Shown piece after piece: positions 17,060 to 25,688 of a stretch of DNA of 64,000 nt. Source of the DNA: DASPGQ01 sp035457705. Its GTDB lineage: Bacteria; Acidobacteriota; Vicinamibacteria; Marinacidobacterales; SMYC01. Location of the stretch: assembly GCA_035457705.1 (NCBI GenBank), contig DATIBD010000135.1, positions 1-64,000 on the forward strand, written 5' to 3'. How positions within the stretch are numbered: position 1 is the first letter of the stretch; the number at the start of each line of letters is the position of its first letter. The position numbers and the translations under genes are program-made. Under the pieces are notes generated by a model. The model searched no databases. It was not told the origin of the DNA and was given only the letters and a program-made list of their open reading frames with translations.

Positions 17060-17464
17060 ATGAAAGCCAAGAAGCTGAAGTTTGTTGCCGGAACCGCCGT
17101 TATTGTTGCCGCCGTCCTCGTTCTCGCCATCCGCGGAATGGAAGACACCAGGGCCTACTACCTGACCGTGCCTGAGCTCGGGGCGATGGGAGCCATGGCG
17201 GAAGGCCGCCGTGTAAGGGTGGCAGGCAACGTGGTACCGGGCTCTATCGAGCGGCTCGAGCAAGGCGTCGTGGAATTCGAGATCGACCACGAGGGTGCAA
17301 GCCTTCGGGTTCGGTATGTCGGCCGAGGGCCGCTGCCCGACACGCTCGTCGACAGTGCCCAGGCGGTGGCGGAAGGCGAGCTCTTGCCCGATGGAAGCTT
17401 CGAGGCGAAGCTCGTTCAGGCGAAGTGCGCCTCCAAGTACGAGGCCGCCTACGAAGAAGACTAG
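17060..17464 (+). CDS. ccmE: Cytochrome c maturation protein CcmE, CxxxY type
   Basis: About 134 residues from ATG 17060. An N-terminal membrane anchor (FVAGTAVIVAAVLVLAI) is followed by the OB-fold of CcmE (YYLTVPELGAM, RRVRVAGNVVPGSI, FEIDH, LRVRYVGRGPLPDTL, AVAEGEL, FEAKLVQAKCASKY). CcmE is the periplasmic haem chaperone of system I. The classical haem-binding His in HDxxY is replaced here by Cys (CASKY), the CxxxY variant known from Desulfovibrio and archaea. No other ccm genes are in the window. Its place right after two c-type cytochromes fits a supply role. Confidence 0.88.
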   Translation: MKAKKLKFVAGTAVIVAAVLVLAIRGMEDTRAYYLTVPELGAMGAMAEGRRVRVAGNVVPGSIERLEQGVVEFEIDHEGASLRVRYVGRGPLPDTLVDSAQAVAEGELLPDGSFEAKLVQAKCASKYEAAYEED

Positions 17465-17539
17465 GGGCCATGTGGCTCCGCATCGAACGGAGCCTCTGTC
17501 GCGATGGTGTGAGCGCGGCGGTTCGCAGAATCGGTCCCG

Positions 17540-17825
17540 TCAGGCGGCCCGGCCGACCATGTAGCCGCCGTCGACGCGGACGATGTGGCCAGTGATGAAC
17601 CCTCCGTCGGCGAGATATCGCACGGCCGCGGTGACCTCGTGGACCTCGCCAACCCGGTTCATGAGAGCGACGCCGCCGAAAGCATCGAGCCGCCTACGTA
17701 GTCAAGTAGGTTCCGCGGAGGTTCCCGTTCAGGCATCCGTCGAAGCTCATCTTCGGTCACGTCCACGAAGGGTTTGGGCGCAACGTTCCCGCGTTGTTGA
17801 CACCCCAGCACGAAAATCTCGAGCA
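17540..17825 (-). pseudogene. Decayed short-chain dehydrogenase/reductase gene
   Basis: Reading the minus strand, conserved SDR pieces occur in order but in different frames: VNNAG (from about 17804), VAPKPFVDVTEDE just after in another frame, NLRGTYLTT in a third, then, after a large internal deletion, NRVGEVHEVTAAVRYLADGGFITGHIVRVDGGYMVG running to a stop at 17540-17542. The Rossmann glycine motif and the catalytic YxxxK are missing. The gene is dead through frameshifts and deletion. It fills most of the gap between ccmE and the histidine kinase. Confidence 0.8.
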
Positions 17826-17958
17826 TTTTGTAACCGCAGAACACCAAGAGGCATCTTTTGCTACAGTAGGAGGACACGGTGGCTCTCCTCCGTGAAGCTG
17901 CGCAAGCCCATTCGGTAACGATGGCTCGACTTTTTGCGGTACGGGACTTCGCCACGAC

Positions 17959-19728
17959 ATGAGCCACGAGACGGCCGAGCACGCTCGTGCCGATGAAATC
18001 CTCCGGATCATCTCCGAAGGAACCGCGTCGGCCAAGGGTGAGGAGTTCTTCCGCTCGCTCGCCCGCCATCTTGCTTCGGCGCTGCGAGTGAAATACGCAT
18101 TCGTTGCCGAATGCACGACGTCTACAAAGACTCATGTCAGAACCCTGGCCGTCTGGAATGGCCGAGACTTCATGGAGAACGTCACCTATGCCGTCGCCGG
18201 CACTCCCTGTGAGCGGGTGATAGACGGGGAAGTTTGCTTCTACCCCACGGGCGTGCGAGCTCGCTTTCCCGAAGATCGAGGCCTCGTCAGCTGGAACACG
18301 GATAGCTATCTGGGCGTTCCCTTACACGGCTCAACCGGTGAGGTGCTGGGCCATCTGGCCGTGCTGGACGAGAATCCAATTCGTACCGAAGGTCGAGACC
18401 TGTCCATCCTGAGAATCTTTGCCGCTCGAACCGGGGTCGAGCTGGAGCGCCAACGCGCCGAAGAGGCGGTCGACCGTTACACGAAACGGCTCGAAACGCT
18501 GCGAGAAATCGATCGCGGTATCCTGGCTGCCCGATCGCCGGCGGAAATTGCAGAAGCCGCGATGCGGCACATCCGGCAACTCATTCCGTGCCGGAGGGCG
18601 AGTGTTACGGTCTTTGATCTCGAGGCTGGCCACGCCGTCTGGCAGGCCGTGCACGCCGAGGACCCGGGGAAAATGCGGATCGGAGCCAAAATCTCTCTAG
18701 AGCCATTCGGGAGCCTGGACGCTCTTCGCGAAGGACAGGTCAATGTCGTCAAAGACGCACGGATCCTACCCAGCACGCCAGTCTTCGACCTACTGAGGGG
18801 CGAAAGCCTCCGCTCGTGGATCAATGTGCCGCTCGTTGCTCGCGGTGAACTGATTGGCACGCTCAACGTGGGATCGGAGCGTGTCGATGCCTTCGGCTCA
18901 GAGGAAATCGACGCGGTTCGCGAAGTCGCCGACAGCCTGGCCATCGCCACTCAACAGGCGCGCTTGAACGACCAGGTGCAGCGACACACCGCCGAGCTCG
19001 AGAAGCGGATCGCCGAACGCACGGCAGAGCTCGAGGCTTTCTCCTATTCCGTTGCCCATGACCTCAGGGCCCCCCTGCGGACAATCGTCGGCTTCTCACG
19101 CGTCTTGCTGGATGAGCATGGCGGTGAGCTAGATCCGGAAGGCATGCGGGTTCTCCACATCATCTCCGACAGCGCCAGGAACATGGGGCATCTCATCGAC
19201 GATCTTCTGGCCCTTTCTCGGCTAGGTCGCCAGGAGATGAGCTTGATGGAGATCGATATGGGCGAGCTGGCGCGCAGCGTGTTCGACGAAGTCACGTCGC
19301 CTCACCCCGACCGCAACGTGGAATGGCGACTCGACGCCCTTCCATCCGCCCGTGGGGACCGGGGGATGATTCGGCAGGTGTTTGCCAATCTTCTCTCCAA
19401 CGCTCTCAAGTTCACGGCTCCGAGGGAGATGGCGCGCATCGAGGTCGGCCACAAGAGCGAAGGAGGCGAGAACGCCTACTATGTGAAGGACAATGGAGTT
19501 GGATTCGATATGCGCTTCGCGGAAAGGATGTTTGGTGTCTTCCAACGCCTGCACCGTGCCGAGGAGTTCGAAGGAACGGGCGTCGGGCTCGCCATCGTTC
19601 AATCGATCATCCGGAGACACGGGGGACGCGTATGGGTGGAGGGGAAGCCCAACGAGGGTGCGACGATTGGGTTCACGCTGCTTCCGGCGAGGAGAAATCC
19701 TGACGGGCGACACGGCGACTCTCCGTAG
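17959..19728 (+). CDS. Sensor histidine kinase with two GAF domains
   Basis: 589 residues with no membrane segment, so probably cytoplasmic. GAF 1 spans about residues 15-160 and GAF 2 about 180-340. A coiled coil (RHTAELEKRIAERTAELEAF) leads to the phospho-acceptor His in HDLRAPL, the N box NLLSNALKF, the G1 box DNGVGFD and GTGVGLAIV. The class resembles bacteriophytochrome-like kinases that pair with Rcp1-type single-domain response regulators, and such a regulator lies at 20659. The signal read by the GAF domains cannot be told. All catalytic motifs are present. Confidence 0.9.
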   Translation: MSHETAEHARADEILRIISEGTASAKGEEFFRSLARHLASALRVKYAFVAECTTSTKTHVRTLAVWNGRDFMENVTYAVAGTPCERVIDGEVCFYPTGVRARFPEDRGLVSWNTDSYLGVPLHGSTGEVLGHLAVLDENPIRTEGRDLSILRIFAARTGVELERQRAEEAVDRYTKRLETLREIDRGILAARSPAEIAEAAMRHIRQLIPCRRASVTVFDLEAGHAVWQAVHAEDPGKMRIGAKISLEPFGSLDALREGQVNVVKDARILPSTPVFDLLRGESLRSWINVPLVARGELIGTLNVGSERVDAFGSEEIDAVREVADSLAIATQQARLNDQVQRHTAELEKRIAERTAELEAFSYSVAHDLRAPLRTIVGFSRVLLDEHGGELDPEGMRVLHIISDSARNMGHLIDDLLALSRLGRQEMSLMEIDMGELARSVFDEVTSPHPDRNVEWRLDALPSARGDRGMIRQVFANLLSNALKFTAPREMARIEVGHKSEGGENAYYVKDNGVGFDMRFAERMFGVFQRLHRAEEFEGTGVGLAIVQSIIRRHGGRVWVEGKPNEGATIGFTLLPARRNPDGRHGDSP

Positions 19729-19927
19729 TTGGGTCCGTCTGAGCAGACCGCTGTCCCAATATTTCGTTAGCCGCTCGATATCTCGAAAGAGCTTTCTCCT
19801 ATCCACTTGGCCACCTGAGCCGAAATCCATCGCCCGGCGGTCGAGAATCTCAGCCTTCTCGCAGCTCCCGGAGTGCGCCATCAGTGGAGGCACGAGAATT
19901 GCTTCGTCGAGGGGTTAGCGCTGCCGT

Positions 19928-20575
19928 ATGCGTGAAGGAGCGAACCTGCTGGAAGAGAATCTTGGATCGCGGCTTGACGGTATCGAGACCTTTGGCGGCG
20001 TTGCGCGGGAGGATCTTCGATGGTTCGAGCTGCATGCGCGCGTCATGAAGATTCCCAAGGGTCGTTGGCTCTTCATGGAAGGAGACCCGCGAAGCGAAGT
20101 GTATTGTCTCGTCGACGGAAGGATCAAAATTTCACGGCTGTCTCGGTCCGGCAAGGAGGTCGTCCAGGAGCTCGTCGAGCCGGGCGAGCTCTTCGGCGAA
20201 AGCAGCTTGTTCGAGGACGGGCCTCATGACTCGTTCGGCGCCGCCTTCGAAGACTCCCGAGTCGCTACGCTCCCGGCGAGGGAGCTCGCGAACCTCATGA
20301 AGAAGCGTTCGGATTTTGCTTTCCAGTTTGCGATGTTGATAGAGCTTCGAAGAAAGAAAATGGAACGGCGGCTCGTCGCCTTCACTGTCCAGAAAGTCCG
20401 TGGCCGAATCGCCAGCCTGCTGCTTCAGGGATGCCTTTCGTCATTTTCGAGAGTGTTGACAATTCGCAATATTTCGCAATCTTTATCAAATATTGTTAGA
20501 TTTCGGCTCGATTTTCACAGCCAGGTCGGATTCGCGGGCCGCATAACCCATGAACAACAAGGGTTTCCGCGGTGA
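19928..20575 (+). CDS. Crp/Fnr-like protein lacking the DNA-binding domain
   Basis: 215 residues. Residues about 20-135 form a clear cyclic-nucleotide-binding (cNMP) fold (IPKGRWLFMEGDPRSEVYCLVDGRIKI, then PGELFGESSLFEDG in pieces), followed by the dimer helix to VRGRIASLLLQ (about 168). In a Crp/Fnr protein the winged helix-turn-helix should follow. Instead the last ~47 residues are unrelated and come from an AT-rich patch. I think the gene is truncated by a rearrangement near 20432. It may still make a sensor-only protein. It sits in the signalling block between the histidine kinase and the response regulator. Confidence 0.75.
   Translation: MREGANLLEENLGSRLDGIETFGGVAREDLRWFELHARVMKIPKGRWLFMEGDPRSEVYCLVDGRIKISRLSRSGKEVVQELVEPGELFGESSLFEDGPHDSFGAAFEDSRVATLPARELANLMKKRSDFAFQFAMLIELRRKKMERRLVAFTVQKVRGRIASLLLQGCLSSFSRVLTIRNISQSLSNIVRFRLDFHSQVGFAGRITHEQQGFPR
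20456..20480 (+). promoter_or_regulatory. AT-rich patch with TTGACA and 10-bp direct repeats
   Basis: TTGACA (20456-20461) is followed by two copies of TTCGCAAT at 20463-20470 and 20473-20480, one helical turn apart, in a stretch much AT-richer than its surroundings. It could hold a promoter and operator for the response regulator at 20659, although it overlaps the end of the Crp-like frame. No convincing -10 was found. Confidence 0.35.
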
Positions 20576-20658
20576 GCCGACACAAAGACTGGATGGCACG
20601 GACGTTGCTCTGAATGGAGCTTGGGGAAAACCAACAGGGAACGGCAGCGAGAACGGAC

Positions 20659-21099
20659 ATGGCGCATCCTTCACGAGTCGACATTCTGTTGGTCGAAGAC
20701 AGCGCGCACGAGAGGGAGCTGACGCTCCGAGCCCTGAAGATGGGCGAGGCATCCTCGGTAGTCGCGGTCGAGGACGGCTCACAAGCACTGGACTTTCTCT
20801 TCGCACGAGGCGATTATTCGCGGCGTCACGGTGAGGCAGCGCCTCGTCTGGTGCTATTGGATCTGATGCTCCCTAAGGTGAACGGCCTCGAAGTACTCCG
20901 TCAGATTCGGGCGCACGACGAAACGAAGACGGTGCCCGTCGTGATGCTGACCTCGTCACAAGAAGAGCGAGACATCGCGGACAGCTATGAAGCCGGGGTC
21001 AACAGCTACATTGTAAAACCGGTTGATTTCGAAGAGTTCGTTCGATGCGTCTCGATTATTCGCGAGTACTGGATTACTTGTAATCGACTGCCGAGATGA
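20659..21099 (+). CDS. Single-domain response regulator, Rcp1-like
   Basis: About 146 residues from ATG 20659. It consists of a receiver domain only: acidic pair in LLVEDS, phospho-acceptor Asp in LVLLDLMLP, Thr/Ser in VVMLTSS and Lys in YIVKPVDF. The ending (RCVSIIREYWITCN) is typical of the Rcp1-type regulators that partner phytochrome-like kinases. It probably receives phosphate from the 17959 kinase and passes it on by protein contact, as it has no output domain. Confidence 0.9.
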   Translation: MAHPSRVDILLVEDSAHERELTLRALKMGEASSVVAVEDGSQALDFLFARGDYSRRHGEAAPRLVLLDLMLPKVNGLEVLRQIRAHDETKTVPVVMLTSSQEERDIADSYEAGVNSYIVKPVDFEEFVRCVSIIREYWITCNRLPR

Positions 21100-21150
21100 C
21101 AACCGGAATGGCTACCCAATAAGGAGCCGACAGCGGCGAGCGCGGAACCC

Positions 21151-23121
21151 ATGCAGGCGACACTCCACGTTCTGATTCTGGAAGACGTTCCGACGGACGC
21201 CGAGCTCGTCGAGCGCGAGCTCCGACGCGGAGCGATCGACTTCCTGTCCAGACGGGTCGCTACCAGGCCGGAGTTCGAAAGGCAGCTCACCTGTTTCAGC
21301 CCCGACGTCATCCTCGCTGACTTCTCGCTCCCCGGCTTCGATGGCCTGGACGCCCTGTCCATCGCTCGTGAAAACCGACCCGAGGTCCCGTTCATTTTCG
21401 TGTCGGGCGCGATCGGGGAGGAGAGAGCCATCGAGACGCTAAAGAACGGCGCGACGGATTACGTGCTCAAGGATCGACTCTCCCGTCTGGTTCCGGCGCT
21501 GCGGCGCGCGCTCCGGGAGTTCGAAGAACGTTCGGAGCGTCGTCGGGCCGAGGCGGCTTTGAAGCGATCCGAAGAGCGACATCGGCTCTTGCTCGAAGTG
21601 AACAATGCCATCATCGCGAGCCTCGATCGCAAATCGCTCTTTCGCGCGATCACCGAAGCCCTGTCGGGCATCCTCTGGTTCGACCGAGCCGAGCTCACGC
21701 TCCTCGACCCGAGGCGGGACGCCATCCGGGTCTATGTGCAGAAACACGACTCCGCCGTGTCCGAAACGGAGCTGTCACGAGAAGAGAGCGCTCTGGAGCG
21801 TTCGCTCGCGGAGGCGAAACCGCTCGCTCGTGACGATCTCATGAAGGGTCGGAGCCGCTCGTCTCCGTCGGAAGGGGAGCTCTTGAAAGCGGGCATTCGA
21901 GCCTATGTTTCGGTTCCGCTGAACGTCAAGAGCAAGGCGGTTGGAGCTCTCATGGTTGGGAGCTCGATTCCAAACCGTTACCGTGACGATGACGTCGAGC
22001 TTCTGACCGAAGTCGGTAAGCAGGTCGCTCTGGCGGTAGAGAACCTCCTGGCGTACGAGGAGATCTCCTCGCTGAAGTCTCGCCTCGAGCAAGAAAACAC
22101 GTACCTTCAAGAGGAGATCCATACCGAACACGACTTCGGAGAGATCGTCGGGCAAAGCGCGTCCATGGCGAAAGTCATCGAGGCCATCGAGACCGTGGCG
22201 TCGACCGATGCTACGGTCCTGATCTGCGGGGAGACGGGAACGGGCAAGGAGGTCGTCGCCCGGGCGTTACACGATGCGAGCCCCAAGAAAGACAAGCCGC
22301 TGGTCAAAGTGAACTGCGCGGCGCTTCCCGCGACGCTGATCGAGAGCGAGCTCTTCGGGCACGAGAGAGGCGCCTTCACCGGCGCAGTAGCTCGCAAAAT
22401 CGGTCGTTTCGAGCTGGCGCATGGTGGAACGATATTCCTCGACGAAATCGGAGACCTTCCGCTCGAGCTCCAGGCGAAGTTGCTACGCGTGCTCCAAGAA
22501 GAGGAGTTCGAACGTGTGGGCGGCTCGACGACGATTCAGGTCAAGGTCCGCGTCATCGCGGCCACCAACCGCGATCTCGAGAAGGCCATGGAGGAGGAGC
22601 GCTTTCGGCCCGATCTCTTTTACCGGTTGGCCGTGTTTCCCATCGAGCTTCCGCCCCTGCGGGAGCGCAAGACTGATATCCCTCTACTCGCCCATTTCTT
22701 CGCACGTGATTTCGGCAGGAAATTGGGCAAATCGATAGAGACGATCTCGGAGGGGACCATGGCCCGGCTGATGGCCTATAGCTGGCCCGGGAACATCCGG
22801 GAGCTCAAGAACGTCATCGAGAGGGCCGCCATCCTCACGCGAGGATCGCGGCTTGCGCTCGATGACTGGTGGTCCAAGCCGGAGAGCTCGAGCGGCCCGG
22901 CACCGCCACTCACTCTCGATGCGTTGCAACGGAAACACATCCTGTCCGTCCTCGAGGTTACCGGGTGGCGAGTCAGCGGCGAAAGAGGCGCAGCGAAGCT
23001 GCTCGGTATTAAACCCACGACGCTCACGGCGCGCATGAAAAAGCTCGGCATCGAGCGGCCCGCCGGCAAGCCGGTCCCGAATTACGCGGCCAATTCGCCG
23101 TCGTTTCCCAAAGATCAATAG
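21151..23121 (+). CDS. Sigma-54 activator: REC-GAF-AAA+-Fis
   Basis: 656 residues. The receiver domain (about 5-125) has Asp in VILADFSLPGFDG and Lys in YVLKDR. A GAF domain (about 145-300) and a short coiled coil follow. The sigma-54 AAA+ domain (about 325-560) contains GETGTGKE (Walker A), the sigma-54-contacting GAFTGA loop, GGTIFLDEIG (Walker B), and FRPDLFYRL. A Fis-type helix-turn-helix ends the protein (GAAKLLGIKPTTLTARMKKLGI in pieces). It should activate RpoN-dependent promoters; candidates in this window lie at 15374 and 30791. It is encoded with the histidine kinase and response regulator and is probably phosphorylated by one of them. Confidence 0.92.
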   Translation: MQATLHVLILEDVPTDAELVERELRRGAIDFLSRRVATRPEFERQLTCFSPDVILADFSLPGFDGLDALSIARENRPEVPFIFVSGAIGEERAIETLKNGATDYVLKDRLSRLVPALRRALREFEERSERRRAEAALKRSEERHRLLLEVNNAIIASLDRKSLFRAITEALSGILWFDRAELTLLDPRRDAIRVYVQKHDSAVSETELSREESALERSLAEAKPLARDDLMKGRSRSSPSEGELLKAGIRAYVSVPLNVKSKAVGALMVGSSIPNRYRDDDVELLTEVGKQVALAVENLLAYEEISSLKSRLEQENTYLQEEIHTEHDFGEIVGQSASMAKVIEAIETVASTDATVLICGETGTGKEVVARALHDASPKKDKPLVKVNCAALPATLIESELFGHERGAFTGAVARKIGRFELAHGGTIFLDEIGDLPLELQAKLLRVLQEEEFERVGGSTTIQVKVRVIAATNRDLEKAMEEERFRPDLFYRLAVFPIELPPLRERKTDIPLLAHFFARDFGRKLGKSIETISEGTMARLMAYSWPGNIRELKNVIERAAILTRGSRLALDDWWSKPESSSGPAPPLTLDALQRKHILSVLEVTGWRVSGERGAAKLLGIKPTTLTARMKKLGIERPAGKPVPNYAANSPSFPKDQ

Positions 23122-23158
23122 AAGGCCCTCTCCCCGACTGGCGGATCCGCGAACGTGA

Positions 23159-23185
23159 AGCGGGCCCGCCCAAGGCAGGCCCGCT
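23159..23185 (+). terminator. GC-rich hairpin after the sigma-54 activator gene
   Basis: AGCGGGCC and GGCCCGCT form an 8-bp stem, continued inward by three more pairs after one mismatch. No T-run follows. The position, 38 bp after the stop, fits a terminator of the signalling block. Confidence 0.5.
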
Positions 23186-23186
23186 G

Positions 23187-23617
23187 AGTGCCTCTGAGCT
23201 TGCACGGCTTCTATCCGATTGCTCTCGCCCTGTTGCCGCCGTGTCCTCATCCCAGAGAACATGCTCCTTCGGTTCCACGGGATCCGTTAGAAGCTGAAGG
23301 TTCGCCGGGAGGACGTCCAGAGTCGTCACCGACTCGGGCTTGAGACTGTCCACGGTGTATACATAGTCTCGGACGTCGATGCGGAATGACCAGCGATCGG
23401 CGCTGGTCGTCGCGGCTCTTGAACGGCCCGGGTATCGCTCGGAGCAGCATCGTAACCGGGTCCTGCAACGGCCCCACCTACCAACATTCACACGTGACTC
23501 GTCGGGAACTACGCGGCGGGCTCCGTGGGGCTCAGCTCGTCTGAAACGTTTCGAGACCGAGCGCCATGGATAGATGAAGGGCCACTTCCGACTCGACGGG
23601 GTGATTGGAGGCAGCTA
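23187..23617. other. Gap of about 430 bp with a possible minus-strand gene fragment
   Basis: No intact gene is seen. On the minus strand a frame reads FRIDVRDYVYT and then VTTLDVLPANLQLLTDPVEP. This has protein-like character and resembles the strand pattern of outer-membrane beta-barrels, but it has no start and no full domain. It may be a gene remnant. Low certainty. Confidence 0.3.
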
Positions 23618-24451
23618 ATGAAATTCCGAGCCGTGTTCGTCGTACTCTTTGCAACTGTCTCTCCCGTGCAGGCCGTGCCTACCGAGAACGAGACCGGAAC
23701 GATCGAGGTTCGCTCCACTCCGCCGGGCGCGAGTGTGTATATCGAGGGCCTTTTCTCTGGGACGACTCCTGCCGTCGTTGCCGGCGTCCCGGCGGGCTCC
23801 TACCGCATCGTAGTCAAGCATGACGGGCTCGGCGATTTCGCCGAGGACGTCGTCATCGAGAGCCAGAACACGGCTGTCGTCGACGCGACTCTTCCCAGGA
23901 GCGGCTATCGCTCGCCCGTCCGTGACGACGAGGACTACACAGGCGTCGTTGGCAAAGACGCGAGGAAGCCCTACGAGAACGCAAAAAGCCAGAAGAAGCT
24001 CAGCAATTATCAAGTGCTCGAGATCGGAAGCTTCCTCGTGAAGAGCGAAGATCCGCTCGAGCCTGAGCTCCGGTACACCATCTTCCACGATCTCGCCGAA
24101 CAACTCGACAAGAAGACGAAGTTCACCACGTTCGTGACGAACTACACGAAGGGGCCCTCGGAGCGCTGGAGGGAAGACCGGGTGTCGGACGACGAGCCGG
24201 CGCTGGTACTCACCGGCGTCATCACCGAGTACCAAAAAGGCAGTCAAACGAAACGCTATCTCGTCGGCTTCGGCGCGGGCAAGACCCGCGCGTACTGCCT
24301 ATTCCGTCTCATGGACAAGTCGAGCAACGAAGTCGTCTTCGAGCGAATGGAGAACGGATCCGTGTCGATGGGTCTCTTTGGTGGAAGCAGCTCCGGAGCC
24401 ATGAAGGAGATCGGCGAGGACATCGCCAAAGCGATCGAGGGGAACTGGTAG
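23618..24451 (+). CDS. PEGA-domain exported protein with DUF4410-like C-terminus
   Basis: 277 residues from ATG 23618, with TTGGAGG upstream. There is a signal peptide (residues 1 to about 19). Residues about 27-90 are a PEGA domain (GTIEVRSTPPGASVYIEGLFSG, in pieces, then AGSYRIVVKH), a small beta-sandwich common in surface proteins. The C-terminal part (from YQVLEIGSFLVKS) has the pattern of DUF4410-like domains (ALVLTGVITEYQKGSQTKRYLVG in pieces, then FRLMDKSSNEVVFER), which occur in envelope lipoproteins. It is probably periplasmic. It lies 64 bp before an outer-membrane barrel gene with the same direction. Confidence 0.75.
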   Translation: MKFRAVFVVLFATVSPVQAVPTENETGTIEVRSTPPGASVYIEGLFSGTTPAVVAGVPAGSYRIVVKHDGLGDFAEDVVIESQNTAVVDATLPRSGYRSPVRDDEDYTGVVGKDARKPYENAKSQKKLSNYQVLEIGSFLVKSEDPLEPELRYTIFHDLAEQLDKKTKFTTFVTNYTKGPSERWREDRVSDDEPALVLTGVITEYQKGSQTKRYLVGFGAGKTRAYCLFRLMDKSSNEVVFERMENGSVSMGLFGGSSSGAMKEIGEDIAKAIEGNW

Positions 24452-24515
24452 CAGAGCGTTGAGAATTTCCCATTCGAGCTCGCACTCGAGCGACCTGAAG
24501 CGAAGGAGACAAATC

Positions 24516-25541
24516 ATGACTCGACAGGTTGGAACAACACTCGCTCTCGTCGCGGGCGCGACGTTGCTTTTCCCGAGGCACGCGCGTTCGCAGGCCGGCG
24601 AAGAAGATGAGCGCGATACGGGCGCCTTTTTCGAAGTCGCTTACGGATGGACCGCAGTGCAGGGAAACGACGTCCACGTTGGCGATAGGACTTCGGTTGG
24701 ATCGATGGGGCTCTTCGACGACAGCACGTTCGAGCCACTCGTTACCCGAATGAGCACCGAGTGGATGCCCTACGTGCGCGGGGGCTACCGCGGTGAGGCG
24801 TGGGGACTCGAGGGAGAGTTTTGGCGCGTCGACACCGGCGGGGCGGTAGGCGGATCGTTTACGAATTCCCCTTTTGGCCGACGCCGAGAGATGGTCCAGT
24901 TGTTCGACGTCTGGTACGGGGAGGAGGCGGACGAAACGAGCTTTGAAGCGTCGAACAACCTGATGGTATGGAGTTTCCGGCTCGATGTCACGCGAAGAAT
25001 CGCTCGGACACTATCGGTTCGCGTGGGACTGCACGTCGCCGAGCTCGAGAACGAACGCACCGATCAGGTGTTGGTTAGCAGTGCATTTCCGTTCTTTGAT
25101 CTGTTCGGCGAGAATCTGCGTTTTGAGACGACAGCCCGTGCCCGCATCGATGGCCAGCTCTTGGGGCCTTCCGTCGGCGTCGGCGGTACCGCGCTCATTG
25201 GCGAATTTGTCCGACTGGGCTACTCCGTCTCCCAGTCAGTGCTGTTCCGCGACTTGAGTCACGAGGCGGACGTCGAGCAAACGATTAACTTACCGTTTCT
25301 TCCAGCCGTCACCTTCGATACGATGCGGTCCCGACGCGCCTCGATCCCGGTGACCGATTTGCGGGTCTCCTTTTCGTTCGATATCGGAAGCCACCTGTCG
25401 ATCGGGCTGCTCGGCTTCGCATCCGTGTGGCACGACACGCCGACGGCGCTCGAGCTTTCGATCCCGTTCGAGCAGTGGGAGGAAGTCGACCGCACGCTCG
25501 TCTTCGGGTCGGTGGGTCCGATGGTGACGGTCCGGTTCTAA
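24516..25541 (+). CDS. Outer-membrane beta-barrel protein
   Basis: 341 residues from ATG 24516 (AAGGAG upstream). The signal peptide is probably cleaved after RSQA. Most of the mature protein consists of alternating hydrophobic/polar strands (FFEVAYGWTAVQG, WSFRLDVTRRI, LSVRVGLHVAEL, VTDLRVSFSFDIG), and it ends in FGSVGPMVTVRF with a terminal Phe, the usual barrel-assembly signal. No specific pore or enzyme motif is seen. The spacing from the PEGA gene suggests a shared operon. Confidence 0.75.
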   Translation: MTRQVGTTLALVAGATLLFPRHARSQAGEEDERDTGAFFEVAYGWTAVQGNDVHVGDRTSVGSMGLFDDSTFEPLVTRMSTEWMPYVRGGYRGEAWGLEGEFWRVDTGGAVGGSFTNSPFGRRREMVQLFDVWYGEEADETSFEASNNLMVWSFRLDVTRRIARTLSVRVGLHVAELENERTDQVLVSSAFPFFDLFGENLRFETTARARIDGQLLGPSVGVGGTALIGEFVRLGYSVSQSVLFRDLSHEADVEQTINLPFLPAVTFDTMRSRRASIPVTDLRVSFSFDIGSHLSIGLLGFASVWHDTPTALELSIPFEQWEEVDRTLVFGSVGPMVTVRF

Positions 25542-25688
25542 CGCGCATAGGCTCTCGAGGAAAATCGCAGTCGAACCCATTGGTGCCACCAACGGAAACA
25601 ACCCGTCGAATGGAGGGCGTCCCCAACACGATCGATTCTAGGCCGCCTCGTGCTACACTTCAGAGACCCCCCACAAACGAGCGACACC

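Noticed and set aside
20456..20488. Possible FNR/Crp box (TTGAC...ATCAA)
   Set aside because: The half-sites are far more than four bases apart, so the spacing does not fit; treated only as an AT-rich repeat patch.
25542..25688. Small gene between the beta-barrel and FecR-like genes
   Set aside because: Open frames here lack a start with a ribosome site and any protein-like pattern; a TACACT upstream of 25689 is more likely part of a promoter.
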